NCBI GenBank assembly: GCA_020747015.1
Contig: JAGTJM010000019.1
Coordinates: 434,001-498,000 of the forward strand
From: Pyrenochaeta sp. MPI-SDFR-AT-0127
Lineage: Eukaryota > Ascomycota > Dothideomycetes > Pleosporales > Cucurbitariaceae
DNA length: 64,000 nt
Direction: 5' to 3'
Positions 22,896-33,609 of the stretch are shown here, piece by piece (position 1 is the first letter of the stretch; the number at the start of each line of letters is the position of its first letter). Position numbers and translations under genes: made by a program. The notes under the pieces were generated by a model. That model was not told where the DNA came from and made no database searches. It saw only the letters and a program-made list of their open reading frames with translations.

Positions 22896-23678
22896 ATGTC
22901 TATTTTCGATCTGCCGAAAGAAATCCGTCTCCACATTTGGACTCACGTTTACTTCTCACAGGCACCTCGCCTGGTCACCTTAGCCACGAGCCCGCATGAT
23001 GAAAACCACACAGAAGACACATTCTGCCCTCGTTATTCCCCCACTCCTGCGCCAACAGCTGTCAACATATGCCACGAATCGCGAGCGGAGGCTCACTATC
23101 AGGCTATCAAGGCTGGGCACATTGTGAAGCTTCCCTATGAGCATGAATCCACTTGCTCCCAAGAGTTCTACTTTCGCTTCGACACAGACATATTATACCT
23201 GCAATTAGCTGGTGCGAGAATCAAACACTTCGACGACTCGCCAGAAATCGGGCTGCTGGCCCATTTTCGCCATGCCACTGGCTGTGCCCCTGCGTCACTG
23301 CAGAAGATTGCGATAACCAAAGTCCTTCTCTATGGACAATTTGACGGCAGCGTGTCGAACGTCCTACGCGAGTTTCCTAGTATCTCGCATATGATTATGA
23401 TGGTGCCGGAAAGTATCCGAGACAATTCACCCGAGAAAACGGCGTTCGTCCATGCGGCAAGAAGAATCGTAATGATGTACAGATTCGACCTGGAGCACCG
23501 AGCAGGCAATATAGGAGAGCAATTTAACCCGTACCCGTTTCTTGTGGATTTTGCGACACTTGGCTCAGAGAATGAACTGAGAATAGTGCCGAGAAAGATA
23601 TGGCGGGAGTGGAGTGTGGAAGGTGATGGCTGGGCCACGTTAGATGGGCCTGTTCCGTTTGTCCATATGTGGGATTGA
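22896..23678 (+). CDS. 2EXR-domain protein, function unknown
   Basis: A single exon encodes 260 residues from the ATG at 22896; an in-frame ATG at 22779 would add 39 residues that do not resemble the family. The N-terminus SIFDLPKEIRLHIWTHVYF followed by TAVNICHESRAEAHYQ is the typical pattern of the fungal 2EXR domain (an F-box-like LPxEIRxxIW motif and an xxxCxESRxEAL motif). The family is expanded in filamentous ascomycetes and has no established biochemical role. The gene converges with the UstYa-like gene, with only about 30 bases between the stop codons. Confidence 0.8.
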   Translation: MSIFDLPKEIRLHIWTHVYFSQAPRLVTLATSPHDENHTEDTFCPRYSPTPAPTAVNICHESRAEAHYQAIKAGHIVKLPYEHESTCSQEFYFRFDTDILYLQLAGARIKHFDDSPEIGLLAHFRHATGCAPASLQKIAITKVLLYGQFDGSVSNVLREFPSISHMIMMVPESIRDNSPEKTAFVHAARRIVMMYRFDLEHRAGNIGEQFNPYPFLVDFATLGSENELRIVPRKIWREWSVEGDGWATLDGPVPFVHMWD

Positions 23679-23710
23679 TACATTATTAATTATCTTGCTA
23701 CACACATATT

Positions 23711-24800
23711 CTACGGAACTGTGTGCCATACTCGATCCCCATCCTTTGGTGGTTCAAGAAAATCGGGTGGTGTGTCCTCCGCGTTCGGAAGCTGATGCTT
23801 CTCAGCCCAACTTCTTATCGCGTCAAAGTTTCGACACTTGTGGACAGTGTTGAAATCGACAAAGGCCTGTAGCGGTTGGTCTGGGGGCTGATACCACACC
23901 TGCCCGAGCACGCCGACATCAACCGTACACATCAACTGCTGGCGTAGAATGTCGAGGCAGTGAGCTGAGGCGGTGTAAGTGGTGCGTTCCGAGTTGCAAA
24001 CATGGTTCTGGCCACTTACTGATATGATGCTTTAGAATATCTGGTTCATTCGAGAACGGTCCAAGGCCTTGCTTCTGATAGTAGTTGAAGTTCCACGCTA
24101 ATGATTTTCGAAGAAGGTTCTTCGCATCGTTAGAAGTGAGCTCCACTCTACGCGTTCCCGAACTTACCAGACAATGCAGATGATGTAGTCCTTCTACATG
24201 CGCTGGAAAACCGCCCCCGTACTTTTCTCTCACCTTAACCTGGTCTTGCGCGAGACCTGATCGTTCTGCTTCCTCCACTGGTACTCTCGCCGCATGATCT
24301 GACGAACGGTGTCAGTCACTGGCCATTATCGGAGCTTGAAAAGAATTGAACATACAATCGGCACCTAATGACTTCCACGCTGCATCGACTTCTGGCCCAG
24401 CGTCAAGCCGAAAAGGATTCGCCATCAATAGCGAGCCGTTGAACTTAACACTACTGTAAGTGACCCCGACGTCTTTGATAATCGGAGCTGAACAAGATTA
24501 GCATCTCCGCGACAACGTACCGACCGCTGTAAACGTACAATACTGTGAGATATGCCGTACGCTGAACTTATCAGCGTCAAGTCGACCCATCTGAGCCACC
24601 CAAGCTCCAAACGCAGCCGAAAGTACCGCTGTCCAGAAGATTGTGATGGCTGTCGCTAGCCATGATGGGCCTCGTGAGGCTGGTTTTGATGGTTGTGAGT
24701 CAATTGAGGATCTCTCGCTCGCTGTGAGAAGTTGTTCGCAATCTTCCGAACCTGGCACCCGATCAAAGTCTGACTGCTTCTCTGTTCTAACACCAAACAT
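23711..24800 (-). CDS. UstYa-like oxidase (DUF3328), single-pass membrane protein
   Basis: Five exons on the minus strand (24800-24539, 24487-24356, 24298-24168, 24119-24020, 23964-23711) join in frame to 292 residues; introns are 48-57 nt with GTA(C/A/T)G(T) donors. UstYa-family proteins are known to carry out oxidative cyclisation of ribosomally made peptides (dikaritins such as ustiloxin) and other fungal metabolites. Both family motifs are present: the first HxxHC motif in EGLHHLHCL and the second, ITHCLDILRQQLMCTVDV. Other family marks are SQYSPIIKDV, FNGSLL, and DAGPEVDAAWKSLG. The cytosolic N-terminus is followed by one membrane helix near residues 46-70 (SWLATAITIFWTAVLSAAFG). Both motifs are intact, so it looks functional. 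It is divergent to a small secreted Tyr/Gly repeat protein 1.1 kb away. Confidence 0.9.
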
Positions 24801-25944
24801 CTTGGGAGCGCAGAGGGCAGCGGTCTGAACGCAAGTTGAATGATGACCACGTCCGTTGAAGGTCTGAAGTGTGGTCTCTCAAAACAGCTTGGACGACGTC
24901 AAAGGCACATGTGAGTCGAATCACGCATATCGGAACCTGCACCTGAAAAGTAACTTTCGCATACCCTTGAAGACTTGGTCTTCAGCTCCAAGACCTGCCC
25001 CGCCGAAGCTGAAAGCTTACCCGTTCATCGACCACTCACACTTATCCGTGGCGCTTAAGGCTAAATCTAGCCTTACAGCAACACCGGATCACCTCGTATT
25101 GTTTCTCGGATGTGTTGGCAGCGGATCTTGAGCATACCTTTTTTGGGACGTTTTAGCGAGCGATTGGCGATGTCGCTATCTACCTGGGACTTTAGGCCGA
25201 TGCACGAGGTGGGTGAAGAATGGTCCAGCTTACGGTGGCGTCATTAGCAAGACGATGAACCGATTGCGAGGTTGGTGTTGACAAGCAGGATACCTTCATG
25301 GAGACTTTGATTCTGCTCGAACTTGAAGACATCAAAGGCATGATGCGTATATTGAGATGGAGACACGATCCGATCGATATCAAGCCTCAGCTGTTCAGGC
25401 AACTCCCGATCCATACACCCCCTGGTCAGAAATCGTCATCGCCCAGCAAAACTTACCGCGAAGTACCTTAACAACATCTGCCTAGGGCACGCTTCTCTTT
25501 GCCGTATCCTCTCACTTTTCATGCGGGGATCAATAGCTTCGTCTTAGACAATTGCCGCCTCGTGCTCTTCCACCTATCCCACCGCTTCACCAACGCCATT
25601 TCCAACCGCGAAAGCATGTCATTGCCTAATTCTGGAAAGAAACGGCTGCTTTGCGTCGGTGGTACCTACTCGTGATCGGCGAGAGCCATTGCCGTACCTC
25701 TCTACGGTCCAAGTGTTCCAGTCTGGACGGCCTGTTGTGAGCCATTGTCACTGGGATGTGGATCAATTGCATATGTAGCGTCGGATCGATGGCACCATAG
25801 CTGATTACTGCTTCTGGTATATAAGCTGAAGCTGCAGTTAAGAGACAAAAGTTCTTCAGGCTGAGCATCTCCTCCATCACTCGATAATCAGTCCGACTCT
25901 TCCGATCCTAAACCATAGCTCATTACCTTTACGACCCACGCACT
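24801..25944. other. Divergent intergenic region between UstYa-like gene and Tyr-rich peptide gene
   Basis: No gene is supportable. Short frames on both strands (up to about 86 codons) have no motifs. It presumably holds both promoters; no clear operator-like repeat is seen. Confidence 0.5.
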
Positions 25945-26383
25945 ATGAGTAAGTGGGCCTGCACTATGTGAGCTTGTTGGCGAAGTATAGCACTGACTCC
26001 GCCCCTCCAGAGGTCATTCTCACCATCCTCGCCCTCGCGGCATCCGTCATCGCCGCCCCCGTTGCACAGGGCTCTTATGCTAGCTATGGTAAGCTTTCCA
26101 ATTGACATCACTCTCCTGTCCCTTCTTCAATCACCTTACCTGCACCGACTTTCCATGCTAGAGTACCATTCCGAACAAGCTTTTCAATTCCCTTCCGTTC
26201 CCTTCAGTAGGTAGTGAGGGTGTGACTGACATACAATTTTTAGGCGACTACGCACCCCCAGCTGGGGGCTACGCTAGCTACGGCACCTACTCTGGTGCCC
26301 CAGTGCCTGCAGTCAACAACCCACCGGCTCCAGCAGGTGGCTATGGAGCGTATGGCGACTATGGTGCCTACAAGAAGGAGTAA
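25945..26383 (+). CDS. Small secreted Tyr/Gly-rich repeat peptide (possible RiPP-like precursor)
   Basis: Exons 25945-25948, 26011-26088 and 26244-26383 encode 73 residues; the first exon is only ATG plus one base, spliced (ATGA|GTAAGT...CCAG|AGGTC) to a typical signal peptide, MKVILTILALAASVIAA. The mature part contains three related Tyr motifs: YASYGDY (residues 24-30), YASYGTY (37-43) and YGAYGDYGAY (61-70), separated by Pro/Ala-rich linkers, and ends in KKE. Small Tyr/Gly repeat secreted proteins are widespread in ascomycetes and some are processed precursors, but I see no KR sites between the repeats, so Kex2-style release is not evident. Introns are 62 and 155 nt. Its divergent neighbour is a UstYa-like oxidase. 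A structural cell-wall peptide is an alternative. Confidence 0.7.
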
Positions 26384-26769
26384 GCTGTGTCGTGTTGGGC
26401 GATGATTCGAAGTAGATGAGTGGAGACAGGCTGGTCTCGAATGATGGTGGGCCCAATACTATAGATTGTCAGGCCTTGTGATGACATGTGTACACGCCGA
26501 AAGCGCGAGTCGTACGAACGAATAATGTTGAATGAATAATTACAGACATGAGCATAATAATCCAAGTTGAGTGATGTCAAAGGTTGAAACGGTGTATGCA
26601 TCGCGATGAAGACCTGTAAATTTTCGCTGCACAGCATCTGGCTTATCCTCTTGACAAGGAGCGTTGTAAGCTATACAAGACTAGAGGACAGCATGACCAT
26701 ACCCAAATGCCCTCATCATCACACCTCCTACCTACCCTCGAGACCAGAATCCTGGATAATGCAAAAATC
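26384..26769. other. Convergent 3' spacer
   Basis: This lies between the stop of the Tyr-rich peptide gene and the stop of the minus-strand 5'-nucleotidase-type gene. No feature is seen. Confidence 0.5.
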
Positions 26770-28952
26770 TCATGAATCTCCAATCTTCGCTCCTGCTCCA
26801 ACCTCCTTGATCCTGCCCTCCAACCTCGGCGCAATAGCCTTGGTCCAATTGACCTGGAACTCGCTTTGGCCCAACTCATCACACGTCTTGGGAGCGCCCT
26901 GGAGTTTTGCCACACGCCACCACTTCTTCATAACCTTCCTAATCACCTCCTTTTCTCTCTGGCTAAACTGAATCGGCACTTGGTAGTCATACATTGGGCC
27001 GTCATCCTCGTCTTCGTCTTCATCTGGATCTTCGGTATCGCTGCCGGAGCTCTGTGTGTCTTTGGAGTTGACGAGGCGATCAATGCTGCGATGTTGCGGA
27101 AACTTTGGTGAGGTAGCTGAAGTGGGTGAGGGTTCGTGGAAGGTGTGGTTGTGGTTGTTTTGTAGATTTGTTTGGATAGAGAGGAACTTGTTGTCCATTG
27201 ATTTGCCCCAGCGCTTCCACTTGCCGAGGACTTTGAGGGACATGAAGTATTGGCGCAGAATGGTGGAGATGAGGACACCGTTCTCTTCTGAGACGATTTC
27301 TTTGGCCACGCCGCCTTCTTCCTCGATAAGGAGGGAGGTGTAGCCATCTGTGCATGCAACATTAGCTCGGCGTCAACTAAGATGAGGATACCTGAGGGTA
27401 TTTTGGGCGGTGTGAATTCATCAACGTACCTTTGCCGCGGCCCATATATCCACGGGTAGCCAAGACAAACTCCCGTGCCTCATCTAATGGTTCTTCTCCT
27501 ATGGAAACACTCTGAATCCTTGAATGCGGTGGTTTCGAATAATCCACCTCAAACGTGATGTTTGAAACCTGCGGGAATCGGCCCTCTAGCGCTGGGTAGT
27601 TGCTTACGCCATTCTCCAAGGCTTCCCGTATCGCCTTTCCAGTGACCTTTAGTACAACGACAGGATCCTCAAAGGGGAAGCAGTTGACTATATCTCGTAA
27701 TTTGAGAAGGCCAGGGGGGTAAATCTGATCTCCACGGATTGTTCCCGCAGCCATGATACAACAGTCGGCAGAGTAGTAGTACCGCATGAGGTCACAGACA
27801 AAGTTACCAATGTTTGATTCCTTTGTTCGCACGGTCGTAAAGCGGGCGTCAAGCGGCGCAGCGGTGTAGCCAACGGGCTTGTCCAGGCGCTTCCTGATCT
27901 CTCGAGTCTGCTCCTCGACTAATGCCATAGCCTCAGGATCCTGTGGTATACTACTTACGATATCGCGTCTTACGATCTTGAAATCCCAGCCCTTGCCTTC
28001 GGGTTTCCGCCATGCCTCAATGTGCGAGAGCTGCTTGAAGTCTGTCCCTGACCGTAGGACTTGTGTTCCATTGATGAAGCTGTACGAGTAGTAGTGGTCA
28101 TGACCACCAAGTATGATGTCGATCAAATCTCCTCCACATTGCTTCGCTAGCTTGTTATCATTCGGCTCTCGCTGATGCGAGACACAGACAATGATCTCCG
28201 CTCCCTGCTCCTTCAATTCTGGAATCAGCTTCTTTGCTGTTGCAGAAGCACTCTCGTATATGATGTCTGGCGGTAATGCGTTTATAGTGTCGAGCCATTC
28301 TCGTTCTGCGAGGCCGATAACACCGACTTTGATGCCGTTCGAGGATGTTAGCATGACCGTCTTCTTCGCATTGCCGAGAGGTACACCGTCGCCGAGAGCG
28401 GGATCAAGAACGTTCGCGAGGAGCCATGGGAATTTGCATTTGCCAGTAAGGTAGCGGTACTGTCTAACGCCGAAGTCTAAGTCATGATTCTTATCTCCTC
28501 ATCAGCTGTCTGTTATGCATCAAAAAATGCTGTTCTGCTTACCCCTACGCAAGAAACATCTGTACCAATGTTGTTTAGTACAGGAACCATGTGGCTACCT
28601 ATATAATACAGTCAGCCCAATTCTTAAATTTCCCAAACACTCATCCAATGGCCTGTAGTCCTTCTGCTCACTGACCCTTCGTAATACTGCTCTCAATGCT
28701 CGGATTGAACGCATCTCCAGAGAAGAATGTCAATAGCTTTGGCTGCCCGTTGAACTTCTCATCATCTCTGTAGTAGTTCACAAGTGTCTTGAACCTGGAG
28801 TAGCCGCCGACCGGTTCTCGTGAGCCAGCTTCGACGTGGTAAACATCGTTGTAATGCAGGAACCGTAGGTCTGGCGGGGTATTCGGTGCCCCACCCTGAG
28901 GCTCGTATATAAGTTGTTCTTCTGCTGAGGGTGTCTTCTCTGCCGATGTCAT
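26770..28952 (-). CDS. 5'-nucleotidase / calcineurin-like metallophosphoesterase
   Basis: Four exons (28952-28676, 28598-28543, 28489-27430, 27347-26770) join to 656 residues; introns are 77, 53 and 82 nt. The protein has the two-domain layout of bacterial UshA-type 5'-nucleotidases. An N-terminal metallophosphatase domain carries the metal-ligand motifs LHYNDVYH, FFSGDAFNPS, GNHDLDFG (restored by splicing), CVSHQREPND and ILGGHDHYY. A C-terminal substrate-binding domain carries KESNIGNFVCDLMRYYY and GTIRGDQIYPPG. No signal peptide is seen (MTSAEKTPSAEEQ), so it is probably cytosolic, unlike animal CD73. A C-terminal extension has a very acidic stretch (DTEDPDEDEDEDDG) followed by a basic helix-rich end of unknown role. 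Likely substrates are nucleotides or related phosphoesters; the exact one cannot be told. Confidence 0.9.
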
Positions 28953-29567
28953 TGTGAAGTCTACAGTTGCTTACACATGAAGAAGACAAGTGGGAAAGGT
29001 AAATATTTGTACAGAGCGTTTGAGTCGCGTGTTTGAGCGGTGAGTATTGCAGCTGCATTGAATCGTAGCGTAGCGGGTCAGGGTCCAGCTCAGCTTGAAT
29101 TATTAGCTCTGGCCAATAATAGCAAGGGATTACAAAGTCATCTGCAGGGACAGCGCCAGGCAATCAGCCTTCGTGACGTTGTAGAGAGCTTGACTGTCGG
29201 GTTGATTATCTATGCGTTTCCTATCGCTATGCGCTTGCGGTACAGAGAGTCGAAATCGACGAGAAGAATGAGTATAAAGAAGATAAAATGCTAATGAGAC
29301 CGCATGTGCGATGCAAGTATTCGAACGCTGTAAACGTTGGAAGGTCTTGTTGCGCTTCCAAACATCATGATCATGAGAGCCGCGCCATGTCCTGATCCAA
29401 AGAGCGCCGCGAACCCACAAATCCAGAAAGCAAACCGGGAAGAAGCCTCAGAGAGCGTTCCATCCATCCCAAAGATTAAGTTGAGCCTTGCCCTTTCCCT
29501 TGGGGCCTGGCCTAGACCCAGCTCCTGCTGGACCCGTCCCAGAACGCCTTGAACTCCTTCCTAATTC
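28953..29567. other. Intergenic spacer between two minus-strand genes
   Basis: Contains the promoter of the 5'-nucleotidase-type gene and the 3' flank of the ING-family gene. No other feature is seen. Confidence 0.5.
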
Positions 29568-31716
29568 CTATTGTCGACTGCTTCCCGGCCGACCACCTTT
29601 CGCCTTGGTTTTTGCGTGAGCCTCTCTGCACTCGTCGCTGCAGAACCATTTGGACCTGCCCACGGGCGCTTTGTTGAGATTCACGCACGGGAGATGGAAC
29701 CATTCGCGAGGACAGTCGTCGTTGTCGCATGCAATCATGTTGCCATACGACACTTCGTTGCAGTAGCAGTACCGCGGCTCATCGCCATCTTCGTCCGACT
29801 CTACTTCGGCTTCAACTTCCACCTCGACTTCTGCCTCTTGATATTCTTGTTCTTGGGCGATCGAGCTTGCAGCCGAGGAAGGTGGGTTCGATTTCGCGTT
29901 CGGTGCGGGCTTCAGCGCGGGAGAGGCAAGGGCGGCGTTTGTGATCGATTGTGCGTTCTTCTTGTGCCCACGTTTTGAGACTGTGCCAGTCACTGTGCTG
30001 TTATTCTCTGACGACGTATTGGAATTGGAGTTCCCATTGTTCGCATGACGAGTACTGCGACTCCGTGCCATGGGTACCTCAGGAAAGGCACCAACAACAG
30101 GCGTCGCGGTTTTGGACGTGCGACCTGCTCTGGTTGTGACTGGAACCGGTGTCGGTACGTCAAGGTCCATTCTCTCGGGCTCCGTCTGTCCCATGTCTTC
30201 TATCTTCATAGTTGAAGGCTCAAACGGTTGTGGTGCATCTATGATCTCTCGCGGTACCGGTATGTCCTTGTTAGAGGCAAGATCGCGCCCGGTACCTGCA
30301 TTTTGCTCGAGCTCCGTTGTTGCGTTGTTATTGGCAATCTGATGTACGGAGTGAGACGACGAGGGGCGCCGGCCGAACTGGGAGTCTTGGGCATTTATCG
30401 ATGCGACAGAGTTCGCTGTTGAGTTCTTCCGGGCGCGAGCCGATAACGGGCGATCCGAAGTTGCCGCGATTGCTTTGTTTATGGCAAAGTTTGCAGCGAG
30501 TGGTGAGGAAGCAAGGGGAGGCGAGTATGGCGGAAGAGGGTTCTTGCGTGGAGCTGGCACTGGCGCTGCTCGTGGTTTGCGTTTGGCAGCTGCACCATTA
30601 TCTGGCCCTGGAGTTCCCCTGGGACTAGATCCACTCCGTCCACCCGTGCCGCCAGTCTTTAGAGCACTGCTCAAAGATCGCTCCATCGCCATAGCTGCAG
30701 GTGCTGCTGCTGTGAGGGCTTTCTCAGTCTTCTTCCGCTTGCCATGTGGACCTGCACCGTTGCTTGAAATACCCAAGCCAATGTTTCGGTTATCTGTCGC
30801 TGCCAGGTCTGCTGGTATAGCCTTTCGCTTCTGGGGCTTCTTCGCTGGCCTGTCGTCAAAGTCCGAATCAACCTGATGGTGCCTATTGCGCCTATTCGCC
30901 AACATAGCTTCGCGCCGAGCCTCGCTTTTTGCGGCTATGGAGTCGACGTCGTGGACGTGCTGGGCGGCTGCAGCCAAATTATTGGCAGAAGCAACCTCGC
31001 GCCTCTGGCGCTCGTGTGAGGGTCCACCCTTCTTCTTTTCTTCCTTGTCAGCGTATGCCCAGTGTGTGAGACTGCCGTATCGTGCTTCTTCGCTGATTTC
31101 GTTGTCGAGCTGGGAGTAGGAATGGTGCATGCGCGCAAGGCCCTTTTCCTTGGTTGCTTTTGCGCCCTGAAGCACGACGAGCTTCTCGTCTAGTGTAGGA
31201 AGCATATTCGCAATGAGCATACGCAGGCGGAAGAAGAGATGGCGCTTCTGAATGGCGGCTTGCGCATCGGGAGAAAGACTTTCGCGATTCGGCGGAACAA
31301 GCTGCAGATGATTAGTTGCCAATGCTGCGACACAAGCCTTTGTAACGTACATTTGCATTGTTCTCGGCTCCAGCGATAGTCTGCTCGGTGGCAAGCAGTT
31401 GCGCCTTGGTTGTGGTTGGCTGCTGCGCAATGTCGTCAAGCAGCTCCTTGAGCATCTGTTCTGGGTCATGAAGCTTTGCCTCCACTTCCTTGAACATGGA
31501 GAAATGCTTGATGATCTCCTTAGGAAAGGCATCGACGGCGCCTGTGAAGTGTGTGAGTGCGGGTAGGAAGCCAGGCGCGCTGTTGGAAGCTTCCGGCGTC
31601 TGTTCCAGCCCACTGGCAGCGAGCCGCCCAGCAAAAGTGCGCGCATAGTAATTCGTAGGTCGCACCGTGGCTCGGCCTTGTCGTGTAGACGTTCGGGTAC
31701 CGGTTGTTGGGGGCAT
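29568..31716 (-). CDS. ING-family chromatin protein with C-terminal PHD finger (Pho23-like)
   Basis: Exons 31716-31351 and 31301-29568 (49-nt intron, GTACGT...TGCAG) give 699 residues. ING proteins read H3K4 trimethylation and recruit histone acetyl- or deacetylase complexes; Pho23 is the Rpd3L subunit in yeast. The N-terminal ING helix region is clear (LTHFTGAVDAFPKEIIKHFS, then EVEAKLHDPEQMLKELL) and continues after the splice as KRHLFFRLRMLIANMLPTLD. The middle is a long, disordered Lys/Ser/Ala-rich linker. The C-terminus is a complete PHD finger: YCYCNEVSYGNMIACDN, CPREWFHLPCV and KWFCSDEC supply the C4HC3 ligands. The long linker and N-terminal spacing fit the Pho23/Png-type branch better than Yng1 or Yng2, but this needs a tree. 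The start at 31716 (MPPTTGTRTSTR) is the first ATG near the conserved part. Confidence 0.9.
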
Positions 31717-33609
31717 GATGGCTGGAAGAGCAGCTGCTCCGGTGGGTAGCAAGGCTTGGAAAGAGTGGTTGCGGGCGTCAGCGCAAATTGAGGTAGGTAA
31801 TATGGGGTTGCGTGGTAGCAATGACGTGTGAGCGCATTTCAAGCAGAAACAAGAGGTTTGCTGGCGTTTTCCAGCGGCTCGCGTGTCTAGCAGGCGAGAG
31901 AGGTTGAGCACCAGGAGCTCCTCACTCTCCAAGCGCGTACGCCAAGCGCAATTGACGGAATTGAACTGAACCCTTCAACACGTGTCCCGGTTATCGGCGT
32001 GAGATTGCCCGATAGGTGACTAAGCCGCCATCAGCCTCACGCCCTCTTTTCGGCGTCCTGCACAGTACCCAATCCAACTGTTTTCAAATAAAAGAAAAGA
32101 AACAATGCCATCCTATTTCTACTTTGCTTGTCCCAATCTAGGCACCAAGCCAGCCTCCACCGCCGCTAAAGCCTGTCTGGGAAACACCCACAACTCCAGC
32201 CGACGAAAGAGGACTGGGATGTAGTGATACCATCTTTGCTCTGATCTCTTGACATTAGTATTAACCAGTGTAGTGTGCCTGGCGTTGTTACCATTGAGGT
32301 TGATCTAATCCACGGAGACCCTGTTGCAAGCCTGCATCGGATGGTCTTCGCTGACGGAAAGTCTATTCAATACTTGAGTAACTAGCCTAGGATTCCCGAA
32401 CTTGTTGTTGCCAAAGGACCATGTTTGTAACACATCAATTGAGAAGGGTCGTCAGTTCAGCGTTCGGCAAACTTTTTCGATGCATGCTGGAGCTATGAGT
32501 GGATGCCTTTCTGCAGCTATGGCTGTAACGCTTCACACTGACAAGCAGATTGCTTGACTATGCTTTAGCATGCTATTAGCTATGTCTCTTGCAAGTGGCA
32601 ATCTGCCTTTGCTAACTAGGTCTGGCTCACTGCTAAGACGCATGGTCAAAGTCATGTAAAGGCATTGCGACATGTAGGGCTTTGGTCAGACACAGTCACC
32701 TGGGTCATTTGCTGTGCTGCAATATGTGAGTACCTCATGACTCTATGATTCAATATCTTGTTTGTCATCTCCTTGACGCATCTTGGCGCGATTTCGTATC
32801 TTTTCGACATGTTAGATCCTGTTTAGCCTCTGCTGTGGCGTATTCTTCTCTTACCTCAAAGACGCTGTATGTCTGGCTCCTGTTCCATCATTGTCAGTTC
32901 TGTGATGTTGAGCCAGCGTCTTGCTTGTCGTCTGCTCGCATACACTATCTCATTCCCAGAACTGAGGGCAAATGAAATGCCCCACCAGCTCTGATTGTTT
33001 CAGTCACCTTCCCCGCAGGCATTGGGCCTACATATTGCTCATGTGTTGGCACTAGGCCTGTTCCTCTTCATCGCCGGGGTCATATGCAGCTCCAAGGGAC
33101 GTGGCCTGCCCTGAGCTCGCACGAACGACTGACTTGGCGCCACTGTCATTTGGAAGGCTATTCAGTGTTGTCGTGAAGCCAGCCTGTCTGCAATTGGCTC
33201 CTATCACCAGGCAGACAGTCGGCGGGTGGGGTTATAGCGGTGTGGGCCAGCCGTGCGTGCTATTGTACGTCTTTGCAGTGAATCACGGATAACATGCAGG
33301 CGCGTGTGGGCGAGTCTTTCCTATTCTTCAATGACGACAGGTCGGTCAGGCAACGTACCGAACGGTTGACCGTCACCTTGGGACTCAGCTTCACTTGTCA
33401 CCAACCCGCACACGCACTGTTCTTCTGCCTATAAAGATCCTCCGCTCACATCTCTCGAGATACTCTCCTCCACCCCCAGCACACACACGATACTCCTTCC
33501 CCCTCCCATCGAAGCGATAGATTAGTCAACAGGCTCAACTTTGTCTCCGCTACTCATTATCTCCATACCACATCTTTTCCTAAGTCTCATCATCACTTTA
33601 TCACTCGAT
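31717..33609. other. Divergent intergenic region (1.9 kb)
   Basis: Between the starts of the ING-family gene and the gene at 33610. No supportable ORF; frames are short and lack motifs. The right end holds a TATA box and a CT-rich leader. Confidence 0.5.
33431..33437 (+). promoter_or_regulatory. TATA box of the gene at 33610
   Basis: TATAAAG lies about 170 bases before the ATG and is followed by a long pyrimidine-rich leader (CTCTCCTCCACCCCCAGCAC and onward), the usual arrangement in strongly expressed fungal genes. Confidence 0.5.

Noticed and set aside
25945..26383. Classical Kex2-processed repeat precursor (KEP)
   Set aside because: The Tyr repeats are not separated by KR or KEX-like dibasic sites; only a terminal KK is present, so I call it Tyr-rich secreted peptide with RiPP role as hypothesis only.
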